This document shows positions 10,758 through 22,340 of a stretch of 64,000 nt of DNA, piece after piece (position 1 is the first letter of the stretch; the number at the start of each line of letters is the position of its first letter). The DNA is from Humulus lupulus. Its lineage: Eukaryota > Streptophyta > Magnoliopsida > Rosales > Cannabaceae. Both the position numbers and the translations under genes were made by a program. Location of the stretch: the NCBI RefSeq assembly GCF_963169125.1, contig NC_084802.1:29579107-29643106 (forward strand), read 5' to 3'. The notes beneath the pieces were generated by a model. That model saw only the letters and a list, made by a program, of their open reading frames with translations. It was not told the DNA's origin and ran no database searches.

Positions 10758-11643
10758 GAATCCGCCTGAACGAGTAGTGTCGAGACGGGGACAGACCGTC
10801 TGTCCAGAAGAAGGCCCTTTTGAAATCAGGCGGATGATTGGGAAGATCTTAAAAGACCTTCTTCTCTTTGGGATAGCTCGAAAGATAATAAAAGCCATCT
10901 CCTCCCCGAGCTCGGGAGGGGTTGCTTTTCAGACAAAAGAGATATAAAATCTCTTGAGGCGGAGGTCCTTCCCACGTCAGCTCGTGGTATAGCGACCTCA
11001 GGGCAGACAACTCCCTGTAAGAATTGGTGTTAAGTTGGAACGGAGCCAACCCAATGAAATCCGTGAAGTCCTTGAAAAAAGACTTCAAGGGCAACAGTGC
11101 TCCCACCCTCATGTGTTCCTGGCTCCATGTCGCGTATTTCACCTTGGCGTCGCGGCCCCCAGGGGCGAAGCAGCTTCGTTCATGATCGGTCGGAGCTCGA
11201 TACTTTAAAGAACCTGAAAAGCTGAGGCCATGGAGGGCCAAGATGTCAGTTATCTGACTAGTCGAGGTAACCGAGCTCCAATAGTGCTCGGCCTCGAACA
11301 TTTCCTTCCTCGGTTGTGAGGAAGGAGGTTCCCCCATTAGTGAAAATTGAAGCTCTCCTGGATTGTATGCGACAGTGACCTTTAGTGCAGGGTCGAGGGG
11401 AATCGGCCTAGGTCCTGAATTGGATTCCGGATAAAGGGCCTCCCGAAGAATTCTCCTCTTCTTCTCAATAACCTCGTCTATCTAACGACGATAATGAGCT
11501 CGAATATCCTCCTGCTCGCGCGCAAGCTCGTACTCCCTTATCCGACGTTGATTCCGGGCGAACAACGATTCTGGGCTCGGGGTTTTTGGCTCGTAAGGGA
11601 TTACCAGCAACGACCCCCACCGTCTTTCCAGATTCTGTGACAT
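10758..11643 (-). CDS. Antisense locus exon 1: ORF-A, putative gypsy-type transposon protein (element 1)
   Basis: Starts at ATG 11643, placed directly after a pyrimidine-rich TCTCGCTAG acceptor: MSQNLERRWGSLLVIPYEP. The core near 11100-10850 reads MRVGALLPLKSFFKDFTDF, IGLAPFQLNTNSYRELSAL, then EILYLFCLKSNPS, which resembles the plant 'putative gypsy type transposon' family (Transposase_28, PF04195). It ends FFWTDGLSPSRHYSFRRI before GTAAGT (10757). Two in-frame stops are present: TAG 11484-11482, where B has Gln (RCQINE), and TAA after KKVF, where B has Glu (RRLFEDIPNH). Each stop is a sense codon in the other copy, so the ancestral frame was open. Role unknown. Confidence 0.7.
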
Positions 11644-12632
11644 CTAGCGAGAAAGAAAAAATGGTGAGGGCCATGCATGCAAGAATTACGAGTTCGAAAA
11701 GACGAGCTCGGGGTTTAGGAACAAAATGAGCTATATATTAGGACCCTTATTAAAGAGTCAGGACGTGCGTTCCACGAAAAAGAGAGGAGAGTGGATAATT
11801 TTTTGAAACTCCCGAAAATCAGGGGAAAAAAGAGTGGCGGTTAACCAGAAAAGGCAGCCTTGGGTTTCGTACATTAGCCAAAGCCAAAGTTTTTTACCCG
11901 AAATCTTGGTGTACAAGAAATGTCTCTTAAAATTCTAAAACCCAGAAAACAGGAATCTTGCTCAAACATCAAAACTGGGTGTGAACCAGTGATGTGAATT
12001 CAGTATGGAAATCTAAAAAAAACATAAGAGCCTATCGGATAAAAATTCCCTAGCGTTTTGTGCTAAGAAAATGAACTAGTACATTCAAAGACATAGCAAG
12101 AACAGTACGAACAAAAACTGGCAAAAGGGAAAATAAAAATTGCACACTTACACAATAATGGCGATTGCAGAGAGATCGCTGACTGAAGGAGAGGCTGCAG
12201 ATAAGAGCTCACGGACTCGAACAAAATGGGAGTTCTTTGTTTCTTTGGCCGAGAGAACATGCACGGGATAGAAGTTTTCTAGGATGGCCTCTGGTTTCGT
12301 CCTTTTCTTTTGTTGCTCCTGATGAATGAAAATAAAAAAGAAGATGATGAATGGGGTCCCATATATATAGATGGAAAAAGGGGATTAATCCGGGGCGTTG
12401 AATGAAATCCTTGCAAGATCCAGTGGATGGGGATTACTGATAAGACGCTACCGAAAAGGTGGTAGACGGGTGATCGTGGGCATGTTTCCAAGGTACTCAA
12501 GTACCAAAAATGAGCAATACCCAGCTGACGCGTGTCCATTTTCAAAAGTGTATGACGGTACGGTTCCCGAAGAAAGTATTTCAAAAGTTTCCTTCTCTTA
12601 GGATTCGAACAAATACTTTTGAGGGGGCAAGA
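11644..12632 (-). promoter_or_regulatory. Candidate promoter, 5' UTR and leader intron of the antisense locus (element 1)
   Basis: The minus strand has a TATA-like run TATATATA near 12361-12370 and a splice donor GTAAGTG (GT at 12151-12150). The matching acceptor CTAG lies immediately before ATG 11643, giving a leader intron of about 500 bp. B shows the same layout: TATTTAAG near 49335, donor GTAAGT (GT at 49123-49122), acceptor TTAG just before ATG 48579. No convincing ORF occupies this stretch. Promoter activity is inference from position and conservation. Confidence 0.5.
12621..12632 (+). other. Polypurine tract of element 1
   Basis: GAGGGGGCAAGA abuts the 3' LTR start TGTTATACCC at 12633. 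It would prime plus-strand DNA synthesis. B's counterpart at 49583-49595 is weaker (GACAGGGCAAAA). Confidence 0.85.
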
Positions 12633-13428
12633 TGTTATACCCAGATTTCGAGCTATGTTAAATGTAACCTCGAAAGTTGGATTCACAAACGAATGGACTC
12701 GTAAGGTTTAGAGTATGCTCCAGGACTAAATATCGAGCCTGTAAGACTGAGACGACCTCGAATATGGTGACCTCGAAGTGTTCATGATCTCGAAAGGTAG
12801 CTCCGGAGACGCATCTATCCTCAGGGATGACCTCGGATCAGGGGTCCCGAGCTCGACGCACATATGATCTCGAAAGCCATGTGACCTCGGGAGATGTCAT
12901 TAGCTCGAAAGCTGACGAGAAACCTGGGAGGCTAAGGCCTTGGAGATATATGATAAAAACCGTGAATATCTATAAGTGTTGTCCATAAGAGACGTAATCT
13001 TCATTTATTACTTTAAATCCCCTAAAGTCGTGGGATATTATTTGGTCAGTTATACGCCCCCTGGTCTTCAGGGGACGTTTCCTTTTATATTTGATTATAG
13101 GCATTTAAAGCCATTTATTTTATTTACACAAAAAGAGTAACTACCCAATATATGTGGGATAGTATTCTGCAACCTTCTCTATAAATAGAGAGGTCATGCA
13201 CTATTGTAATGGACCGAAATTCTGAACCTTGAGAGAAAACTCTGAAGAATTCATGCTTAAGAATTTTCAGAGATAATCTTGAGTTTAATAACAGAGACTC
13301 GTGGACTAGGCAGATTTCACTGTTGAACCACGTAAAAATCGTGTTTTGTGTTGTTATTTTTTAATTGGTCATTACTAGTAATTGTTTACGTGCTCTTCTT
13401 TCACTGTTGACGAAAAACGGCGTCAACA
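12633..13428 (+). repeat. 3' LTR of element 1
   Basis: Same length (796 bp) as the 5' LTR with about 18 substitutions counted by eye. It ends GGCGTCAACA and is followed by the target duplication GAAGT at 13429-13433, after which B's gag resumes. Confidence 0.95.
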
Positions 13429-13433
13429 GAAGT

Positions 13434-14780
13434 CAAGATTATAGCAGGTCGGTGAGTTTTTATAACACCGAACCTAGGTATTACGAGAACTATCCGAATA
13501 GTTATCCTGATCTTCGAGACCACCTGAACCAGAAACAGGGGCAGGTTAGTCAGCCGAACAAGGACCTAAGGGCACACTTAAATGCCCAGAGGGAACCCCT
13601 ACAACCAGTATATGGAAGTCACTACAACACTATGCTGCGACAGGGAGCTAGAGTTCCTATGAACAATAAGCTACGAATAGTACAAGCTCCCCTTCCTATG
13701 GGTTTAGATCAAGAAAGAATTAACCAACTTGAGAAAGCATTCAATATCCTTCAAGAAGGAAAAATAAAGAAAAGGCCTACAATTCCGATGAGGAGCTTGA
13801 GCCTTTTGCTCCCCACATCTCGAACACACCATTCCCCAATGGTTTCAAGATACCCCACATGGCGCCCTACGATGGGACTATCGACCCAGGCACCCACCTG
13901 AGCACGTTCAATATTGTGATGCAAGCTAGAAAGTTGGATATGTGCTTATATGCATGCTCTTCCCCACTACACTCACTGGACCAGCAAAGAACTAGTTTGA
14001 CAAGTTTTGAGGACACTCGATCTCGTCTTGGGAATAGTTGTCTAGGGAGTTTAAAAAGCAATTCCAAACTTTGAGGAATATCAAGCCTGAGGCTTCCGCC
14101 TTAACAAATGTTAGGCAACAACCAGGTGAATCATTGAAAAGCTACCTAGAGGCGGCCCGAGCTTGCAATGTTGATGACAATGGTCATCTTATGGAAGTAC
14201 GAGCTGGAGTACTGTCAGGAAGTGCTCTTTGGGATGACATGTAGAGGAAACCTGTGAATAAAATAGCTGAATTCACCACTTGGGCCCAAAGGTTTGTCAA
14301 TGTAGAAGAGGCGAGGTTGGCACTTAAACTAACTCCTCCGCCCTCAATAACTACAACGACAAACGTTGACTCAACCACTACCTCGGCTACACCCTCCATA
14401 GCGCAACCTTCAGGAGATAACCCTTCTAAGAGAAAGAAGAATGAAGGTAACAACCCCGAGGCTGATGAGGGTAAGAAAAAGAAAGGAGATAAATACTTCT
14501 CCATTTACACAGTATATACTGAGCTCACAGATACTCGGGAGAATATATTTGTCACGAATGAGAATCAGGTCCCCTTTAGGCGACCCGACACAATGCGACA
14601 ATAGAGAACTAAGAAGGATTCAAGCAAGTTCTGCAGATTTCATAGAGACGTGGGTCATACAACTGATAAATGCAAACAGCTAAAAGATGAGATTGAAGGA
14701 TTAATCTCGAGAGGCTACCTCGGACAGTATGTCCAAAACTGAAACAAAGTCCAAGCTTCGCCTGGTCAAAATGCAGTTTC
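13434..14780 (+). pseudogene. B gag, middle and C-terminal part
   Basis: Gag homologous to element 1 in several broken frames: PDLRDHLNQKQGQVSQPN and QERINQLEKAFNILQEG, then the capsid (NVRQQPGESLKSYL, RAGVLSGSALWDDM followed by TAG 14242), then YFSIYTVYTELTDTREN and the CHHC knuckle CRFHRDVGHTTDKC, ending QYVQN with TGA 14740. A frameshift lies near 13770 and more stops follow. The piece ends at GTTTC (14776-14780), the target duplication of solo LTR E; the next B sequence is at 26405. Confidence 0.85.
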
Positions 14781-15545
14781 TATAACGCCCTACTACTCAG
14801 GGTCCATTACACTGTGTATTTTAAATAGTGATGGACTCACTAAATGAGTCATTTGGACATTACCGTGTAACTAAACGTGATTAATGGTTTATGGTTAACA
14901 GTTTTGGTCAAAAGGTACAACCATTTCACTAAACATTTACTTCCATACATGGGATCCCAGACTACATTTAAAAAAGGTTAATTACAATTGAAAGTTACAA
15001 CCAGCCAACCTAAGCGGCAAAATAGGGTTTGACTCTAGTTCCTCTGAGAACCCCAGCCGTGGTGGTCGAGCAGTCGCATATGTACACATCGTCACCGAAG
15101 CTCTCCAACTCAAGGATGGTCCAGCTTCCTTTTCCCCTTACTTGCACCATATAGCACCCGTGAGCCAAGGCTCAGCAAGAAAGCTTAAATATGCTCATAA
15201 GCAGTTAATAACATGTTACCAAATCATAATAAGCATGCCTAGCAGTAATAACCCTACTCATGCATGCATACCATTCATATAAATGACTAGAGCGTCATAT
15301 GGGGCCAATAGCCCAAGATACATGATTAATGAATCATACTGGGGCTCAGTGCCCTAAGACATGATTAATAAATCTTACTGGGGCTTAGCGCCCTAGGATA
15401 TGGGACTAATGAGTCACCCCGGGGCCCTTTTCCCAATCCTCTATATAACAAGTATTGGAGCTGGCCCAACATACCTGGCGCTTAGTTTTCCATGACCAAT
15501 AGATTGGTCAAGCGTATGTCCCACCCCTGATTAGGCATAACCATA

Positions 15546-15790
15546 TCGACCAGCGCTCAATGTGTTATTGCCGCCCTTGAATTATAAGTCAATGCTTTTC
15601 GATCAACGCTCAATGCTATTGTTGTCCTTGACTTATAAGTCAATGCTTTTCCACCAGTGCACAACGCTATTGCTGTCCTTGACTTATAAGTCAATGCCTT
15701 CGACCAATGCTCAATGTTGTTACCGTCCTTGTCTTATAAGTCAATGCCTTCGACCAACACTCAGCATGCTAATGCCGTTCTTGACTCACA
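15546..15790. repeat. Degenerate tandem repeat, about 58 bp, in solo LTR E
   Basis: About five variant copies of a unit containing GACCAGCGCTCAATG and CCTTGACTTATAAGTCAATG. The half TTGACTTATAAGTCAA is itself a near-palindrome. Two more copies continue at 24748-24840, past element F, and inverted copies are at 17955-18110. Confidence 0.8.
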
Positions 15791-15843
15791 AGTCAAGTCC
15801 GGGGCCCAGCCCTAGGATATGGGACTAATAAGTCAACCCCGGG

Positions 15844-17899
15844 TGTAACACCCTACTACCTTAGAATCGTTACCATGTGATTTATAAATGTGCCATTAGC
15901 TCGCTAATCAAGGTTTTAGGTTGAAAAGTGCGATTAAATCGAAATAAAGACTCATTTGACGAACGTTAATTATAAAAGATTTGGACATTCATTAAAGTCA
16001 TAAAAGTTATACACCGGGATCCCAAAACACTGTTTAAAAAATGTATTACAATTCAAAAGTTAAGATACAGTAGTCCTAAGCGAAAAAACCAACCATTTAC
16101 AGTGTATTCCTCAAAGCAACCCCGACTGTGGCAACCAGGTAGGACGAACATGTACACCCGCTCTACGCTCTCCAACTCATGGTTGGTTGACCTTTCCATT
16201 GCCCTTACCTGCACCATAGAGCACCCATGAGCCGAGGCCCAACAAAAAAACTAAGCACATAGCAGATCACAATTCAATCCAGTGATAAACAGCTTAAACA
16301 GATAGCTGATTAAACATATAGCGACCTATGCCGACCTAGGTGCTTTACCAGGCACTAGGTTCACGGTCTTCACCGACCAGGTGAGTACAACACCCTTAGA
16401 GGGTATTTCCCTAGCGGCCTGCATTCAACATGCTTAATTCCAATCCTGGCCTTTGTCATCCCTAGCCTTCACCATTCCCAACCTTTGCCATTCTTGGCCT
16501 TCGTCGTTCTCGACCTTTGCTGTTCATTCATAATCATGCACAACATAGCATAACATTTATAGGTATTCACACACACATTAAACACAAATAATAGGGCCAT
16601 CCCCTGCTCTACGAGTACAAACATTTTTCTTACCTGTCCCAAGCTGACTGATTAATGCGATCCTGAGCACGATCCCCTAAACCCGAGCCTTGACGTAAAA
16701 CATAGTCACAACGCATCAATAACAGACATCCATCAAGCCCTAACCAATTGAGAACTTCATATTAATATTCTAGCTTTCGAGACCTCGAATTCTACTAAAC
16801 TGGGTAGAATAATCCTTCCCGAGCCCTTACATTTGGGTTCCCAAGCTTAAAACCCTCTTTTAGCCAAAATCCCGTATTTGAGCCACGACCCAGCCCATTA
16901 GGGCAGCGACGCGCTACAAGTCCGAGAGCCTTAGGGCTCTCTTCCGGGGAACACAGGCCGCGACACGCTCTATTTTAGCCACGATGTCTGGATGTTTTCA
17001 AAGGCTCCCAAGCCTCCTTGTTCATAAGGGTCGCGGCGCCTGAAGAACAGGGTCGTGGCTCGAGCCCCAAAACCCAGAAATTCCATGCTTTTTCACTACG
17101 TTTTCCTCAGCCAAACTTTCCAATTTGCACTCAATTCAGCCCCTCTACCCAGAATTAAACCTATAATTCGTATCAAGATAACCTAATCAGCATAAACACC
17201 TAAAAAGCTAACCCTTAGCCTTCCCAAAATCCAGAATTAGACTTATGGTTTAAACCTAAACAAAGCTTGACAATCACAGCAGGAAACTTAATAATTCAAT
17301 ACCAAAAATTCTTACCTCTGTTGATAATTTGACCTGAGCTAACTCCAATCACTACAAGCTTCAAATTCCTCCAACCTTCAGCTAGTTTTCCAAAGAATTC
17401 CTCAAGGTTCCCACATACACCAAAAGGGAGAGAGAGAGAGCAAGATAACGTGGGAGAGAGAGAGATTAGCTTGAGAGAGTTTTTTGTTTTTCTTCTGCCT
17501 TTTGTTTCTGGTAAGTTCTAGTATCCTAGGCCAAACAAAGTCTATCCCCAGCTGTACAATGACTAATTTATCCCTAAGACCAACCGTAGCTTTCTAATAC
17601 CACCAAGGGCAAAATCGTCTTTTGTCGAATCCCGCTAATTCCTCGAGTGTTCCTATAAGTCCCTATTTAGCCCCTGACATACTTAAACAATCACTAAATT
17701 ACTTCCCGTTACTCGATAATTCCAAACACGTACTATATCCTCGAAATACCCCTAGGCTCACCCTGAGCCGGGCATTCGACCTCGTTGTGACTATTTCGCT
17801 ATTCCGCTCCCTAGGACTGTCTCGGATCACACATCACAAATAAATCTCCACAATCTTGTGGTCTCAAACACAACACACATATAATTTACATTTATGCCC
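15844..17899 (-). repeat. Left (3') LTR of element F, inner end missing
   Basis: Starts TGTAACACCCTACTACC on the plus strand and follows the right LTR to the TTTACATTTATGCCC point at 17899, where about 260 bp of the right LTR has no counterpart. A word island (GCCACGACCC, GGCCGCGACACG, GGTCGCGGCGCC) lies at 16876-17062. A GA-rich tract is at 17428-17465. Confidence 0.8.
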
Positions 17900-18890
17900 T
17901 CAATGATATTAGTTATATGATGAATGCCTGTTAATATTATATACTTGAGAAAAGCATTGACTTATCAGTCAATGACGTCAATAGCGCTGAGCGCTGGTCG
18001 AAGTGCATTGACTTATGAGTCAAGGAAGGCAATAGTGCTGAGCGCTGGTCGTAAAGCATTGAATTATGAGTCAAGGGCGACAATAATTCGCTGAGTGCTG
18101 GTCGATATGATTAAATCTAATTAGGAGCTCGTCATACACTTGTCCGACCCAATGGTCGTAGAAAACTAAAGCGTCAGGTACGTTGGGCCAGCTCCAAGGC
18201 TGGTTATACAGAGGATAGGGCAATGGGCCCCAGGGTGATTTATTAGTCCCAGATCCTAGGGTGCTGATCCCAGTGTGATTTATTAATCATGTACTTAGGC
18301 AATGAGCTCTGATATGATTCAGTTAGTCATTTATTTAGGGCATTTGGTCCCATAAGATGTTGTATTCATTTATGTGAACGGTATGCATGCATGAGTAGGG
18401 TTATTACTACTAGGCATGCTTATTATGTTTTGTAATGTATTATTAACTGCTTATGAGCATGTTTAAGTTTTCTTGCTGGGCCTTGGCTCATAGGTGCTAT
18501 GTGGTGCAGGTAAGGGGAAAGGAAAGCTAGACCAGCCATGAGTTGGAGAGGTTAGGTGGCGACGTGTACATATGCGGCCGCTTGACCACCACAGCCTAGG
18601 TTTCTGAGAGGAACTAGGGTTTAACCCTATTTTTTCCGCTTAGGTCGGTGGGTTGTAACTTTTGAGTTGTAATGACCTTTTTGGAACTATAAACAACTTT
18701 GTAAACGTTATTATGGGATTCCATGTACAGTTTAATTTTTAATGAAATATCCATTCCTTTTGACCGAAATTTTTAACCTTGGACCATTAATCACATTTAG
18801 ATGCACGTTTATGGCCTAATGACTCATTTAGCGAGTTAAGCACTTTTTAAAATGCACAGTGTAATGGTCTTGGCTAACTAGGGCGTTACA
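17900..18890 (+). repeat. Inverted, truncated LTR fragment inside F
   Basis: This reads in the opposite orientation to the flanking F LTRs. Its end CTAACTAGGGCGTTACA is the reverse complement of the start of LTR E (14781 onward), and its GCGCTGAGCGCTGGTCG repeats mirror 15546-15790. It meets F gag directly at 18891 and LTR sequence at 17899. No target duplication is visible, so it is probably a recombination product rather than a simple insertion. Confidence 0.7.
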
Positions 18891-19990
18891 TGGGCAGTCC
18901 TTCCTCAGGTGACTGACACTCTCACAAATGAAACATGCTCTGACTCTGCACTCCATCAGATGTCGTTGCCTACACTGAGGACACTCTAGGAATCTCCTCC
19001 AGTTCTCTCCCTCGCCCTAACGACCACTGAAAGCACTGAGGCCACTACCCCGTCTGGACCAGTGAAAGGAGGCACCATCCTTCTATCTGGTGCAGGCCTT
19101 TCTCATTTGGACTAGGAGGAACAAAAGAATCTAGGGCCTTTCTCTTCTACTCACTGGGGCCACTACCCCGTATAGAACCAGTGAAAGGAGGCACCATCCT
19201 CCGAGCATCGCGCCTTACGGCACCCTCCCTCCTCCGCTATAAGGGCCTTCTCCACTACTTATGCATAAGTGGTAGTCCTTGGATCTAATGTTATTTTAAC
19301 ATCACAGGCTATCATGACATTCAGTCCCCGTACAAATCGATCCCTCCGTGCCATATCAGTAGGCACCAAGTCCGGTGCAAACTTCGCCTATCGGTCAAAC
19401 TTCAGCGCATATTTTGTAATAGTCATTCTTCTCTGAGTCAGGTTAATAAACTCATGCACCTTTGCAGCTCGAACTGCAACACTATACTATTTCTCATTGA
19501 AGACATCTATAAATTCTTCCCAGGTCATAACTGTCACATCCCTCCTTTGGGACACAACTTCCCACCAGATGTGGGTGTCTTCTCTCAACATATAACTGAT
19601 GTAGGCCACCCTCTCGTTCCCTTCCACCCTCATGAAATCCAGGATGGAAGAAGTCATATTCATCCACTGCTTTGCCGAGTGGGTCTGGACCAAAGGTGGG
19701 AGGGTGTTACTTCCTGAACCTCTCATACAAAGGCTTCCACATGTTCTCCATCACCGGCTGAGCTAGCACTGGTGCCACAGCCTATGGAATCTGTAACCCA
19801 ATACCCCGAGGAGGGGCCTGCTACCTCAGTTCTTGGAGCTCATCTTCCGTTCGCTGAAGTCTCGCTTCCATTTCGGCAAACAGCTGTTGCCAGTTCTGTG
19901 GGGCAGGTGGAGGGTCCTGACCCTAGTTGTCATCTTTGACCATATTGCCGGATTCTAACTTCAGTATGTCTGTAATCAATGATGCTGCAC
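18891..19990 (-). pseudogene. gag of element F (fragment)
   Basis: The minus strand reads typical chromovirus gag in decayed form: NWQQLFAEMEARLQRTEDEL near 19880, HPPTFGPDPLGKAVDEY near 19680, AYISYMLREDTHIWWEVVSQ at 19550-19610, MTWEEFIDVFNEKYY, and a zinc knuckle CFICESVSHLRKDC (C-x2-C-x4-H-x4-C) at about 18895-18940. Several stops are present. The text breaks off one codon after the knuckle at the inverted LTR fragment. No pol follows. Confidence 0.8.
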
Positions 19991-20059
19991 ATCAGGCATG
20001 ATAACAACATCCAAAAACCACCTCCCAGTCCTATCAATCAAATACAATCAGCAAAACAA

Positions 20060-22105
20060 TAAGATGGACCCAAAACGGGTATGTTTTAAAAATTTATACT
20101 CGCAAGCGCACGAATCGTATATGGAATATAGTGTTCGTGTAAGCACGAGATCGAACCCAAAGGAGTTGTCTAAAATAAAAAAGAAAATTATTTTAAACCA
20201 AAATTAATAAATTCTAACCTAGCTCCAAAGATTGATGAGTTTTAATGTTATGAACATAAAATAAAAGATTGAGAATAAAGCTATTTAAGAGAATAAAAAT
20301 AAACCAATAATGATTTGAAAATAAGTGGTAAAAGGAAAGATTATTAAGATACTAGAATCCACAAAATGTAAGTTTAATAATATTTATTAGTATATTGATT
20401 CCCAAGTTTTAGTGATAGTTAAAATAAATCAAACTATCATTTTCCAAATAGATTTAAAATTTTAAGCACAAATTGCTTTTAAGAAGATAAGATTTTTCTT
20501 CACTTTTCAAAAATTATAATTTCAAAGTATTTAATGTGAATCAACCTAATGAAACAACAAAAAATCAAATAACATTATTTATAAGGCAAAACATAATATT
20601 TTTGTTCTAAGCATGGATGTGTACAATTTAATGACGCATCTTACACAAAGAATATTATGTTTTTGCAAAATGAAGAACAAGGTGCATATTATCTAACAAT
20701 CCAAAATATGAGATATTAAAGATGAAAGACATATATGAAGAAGAAAAATCCATAAACTTTGTTGCATTACAAGGGAAATCAACATACAACATAAATATTA
20801 CCTAGTTACAAGTTGCTTCATCATGATCTTAATAATCTTATGAAAAAGATTAGAATCACATAACTAGAGTATAAATTACAAAATAAATGACATACATACT
20901 TGAAAATGCTCTTGAAAAACCCAAAATGGAAGAGAGAATGGTAGAGAGAAAATGGTAGAAAGAAGATGGTAACCAAAAATTAAGCACCCTAAAATGGTCT
21001 TGAAATTCCATATTTATAGCCAAAAAGAGATTATTAAAATAATCAACTTAAATTAATTAAATTTATTATATTAATTAAATAAAATAAATATGGTATCTAG
21101 AGGTAAATTATAGGGTGTAATGATGATGTTGTGGTGAAAATGTGTAGAAAAATGGGTAAAAAGTTGGCATTTTGGACATAGGAGACAAGGGGACATTGGG
21201 AAATTTTATGGGCTCAAGAAGGGTGGTGTATGGCTGGGCAAGGTGGCTGGCATTGGGGTGATGGGCTGGGTCAGGCAGCTGGCTGCTGGGTGGCTTTGGG
21301 AGGCACGGGCCTGGGAGCTAAGGAAGGAGGCAGCTTTGGTTTGGGCAGGTGAGCTTCAAGCAGATGGGCCTCGGTTGGAGAGGGGAAGGACCAAGCGTTG
21401 AAGAGCTGTAGCTGGCCCGTTGGGGTGATTCGGGCCTTGGGAGGCTGACGTTGGGTAGCTGCTGGTGTGAAGGTGCTGGCCGAAGGTGGTAGCTGGGGGC
21501 TAGGTGGCGTTGGGTGCAGCTGCATTGGTGCTGGGCCTGGCTAGTGGCAGGCGGCCCAGAAACTGGGGCAAGGCAGAGGCTGGGCTGGGCTTGTGGGGAG
21601 GCAGAGGCAAGGAGAAACTTTGTGGGCCTGGGTTGAACTGAAGGTGCAGCTGGGCCATGTGGGGAGAATGCCATTTTGTTTTGTTATTTTCTTGAAAATG
21701 TCACTTTCTTTTCTTCATTTTTCTTGTTTTTCAAGAGCCACCAATGCAATAATTTTCCTACAAAATAAATTAAATCACAATCAAATAATTTCAATTATAA
21801 AATGAGTCATAATAATTCTTTGAAAATATTAATTAAAATTTAATTTACTTAAACATTTAAGCTAAAAAATGTATATTTTTACTCCTAACTTAACAATACT
21901 AATTTCAAATAATTAACTACAACATATTATAATAGAATATCTTCAAAAACACACAAAAATCTATAAAATCAAAATAAACTCAATAAATTCAAAATTACTT
22001 AATAACTTAATAAATTAATTAAAAACTCAAGAACTAAGCAACAATTAGCAAATAAAATATGGTAAAATAACTCTATTTTGTAGAGTTATCACAATACAAT
22101 ATACA
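20060..22105 (-). mobile_element. Unit G: non-coding solo-LTR-like element inside F
   Basis: AT-rich DNA unrelated to gag interrupts the F leader. On the minus strand it begins near TGTGATAACTCTACAAAATAG (22092) and ends near TTCGTGCGCTTGCGAGTATA and TTTTTAAAACATA (about 20076). A TATA box (CTATAAATA on the minus strand) is at 21011-21019, and a G-rich segment with many GGCTGGG steps is at 21190-21660. The tail phrase GGGTTCGATC is shared with unit H. No clean target duplication was found, so the ends are approximate. Proline-rich open stretches at 21271-21674 come from the G-rich repeat and are not genes. Confidence 0.6.
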
Positions 22106-22325
22106 CAAAACATAAACACATAGAAATCAAAGGGGTCGTGCCCTAGCATCATATATATACAGACATATTCATCGTGCTTTATCTATGATATTCAGGCAAA
22201 CATGGCAACTCAGTCAAGCAATTAAACACATAATTCACTTAATATCGACCAACCCTGAGTCGAGCTTGTCTCTGACAGTGAGCATACATGTTTGGTAGAT
22301 CTTCAGGAACCATAAACCTTGGAAT

Positions 22326-22337
22326 GCTCTGATACCA
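22326..22337 (-). other. Primer binding site of element F (initiator Met tRNA)
   Basis: The minus strand reads TGGTATCAGAGC three bases inside the LTR boundary (LTR starts at 22341). This is the standard plant initiator-Met site and fixes the orientation of F and of its LTR family. Confidence 0.9.
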
Positions 22338-22340
22338 AGT

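Larger units (their letters stand above)
561..13428 (+). mobile_element. Element 1: complete Retand/Tat-like Ty3/gypsy LTR retrotransposon
   Basis: Two 796-bp LTRs (561-1356 and 12633-13428) start TGTTATACCC and end TCAACA. They are flanked by GAAGT at 556-560 and 13429-13433, a perfect 5-bp target duplication inside the gag of element B. By eye the LTRs differ at about 18 positions with no indels, nearly all transitions, so the insertion is relatively recent. Order inside: primer site, gag, protease, RT/RNase H, archaeal-type RNase H, integrase, a spacer with a 66-bp tandem repeat, an antisense spliced locus, purine tract, LTR. The second RNase H and the antisense extra gene place it in the Tat lineage of plant Ty3/gypsy. 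Gag and pol carry stops, so it is not autonomous as written. Confidence 0.95.

Noticed and set aside
21271..21674. Proline-rich proteins on the minus strand
   Set aside because: Low-complexity translation of a G-rich repeat in unit G, overlapping in two frames, without start context or homology.
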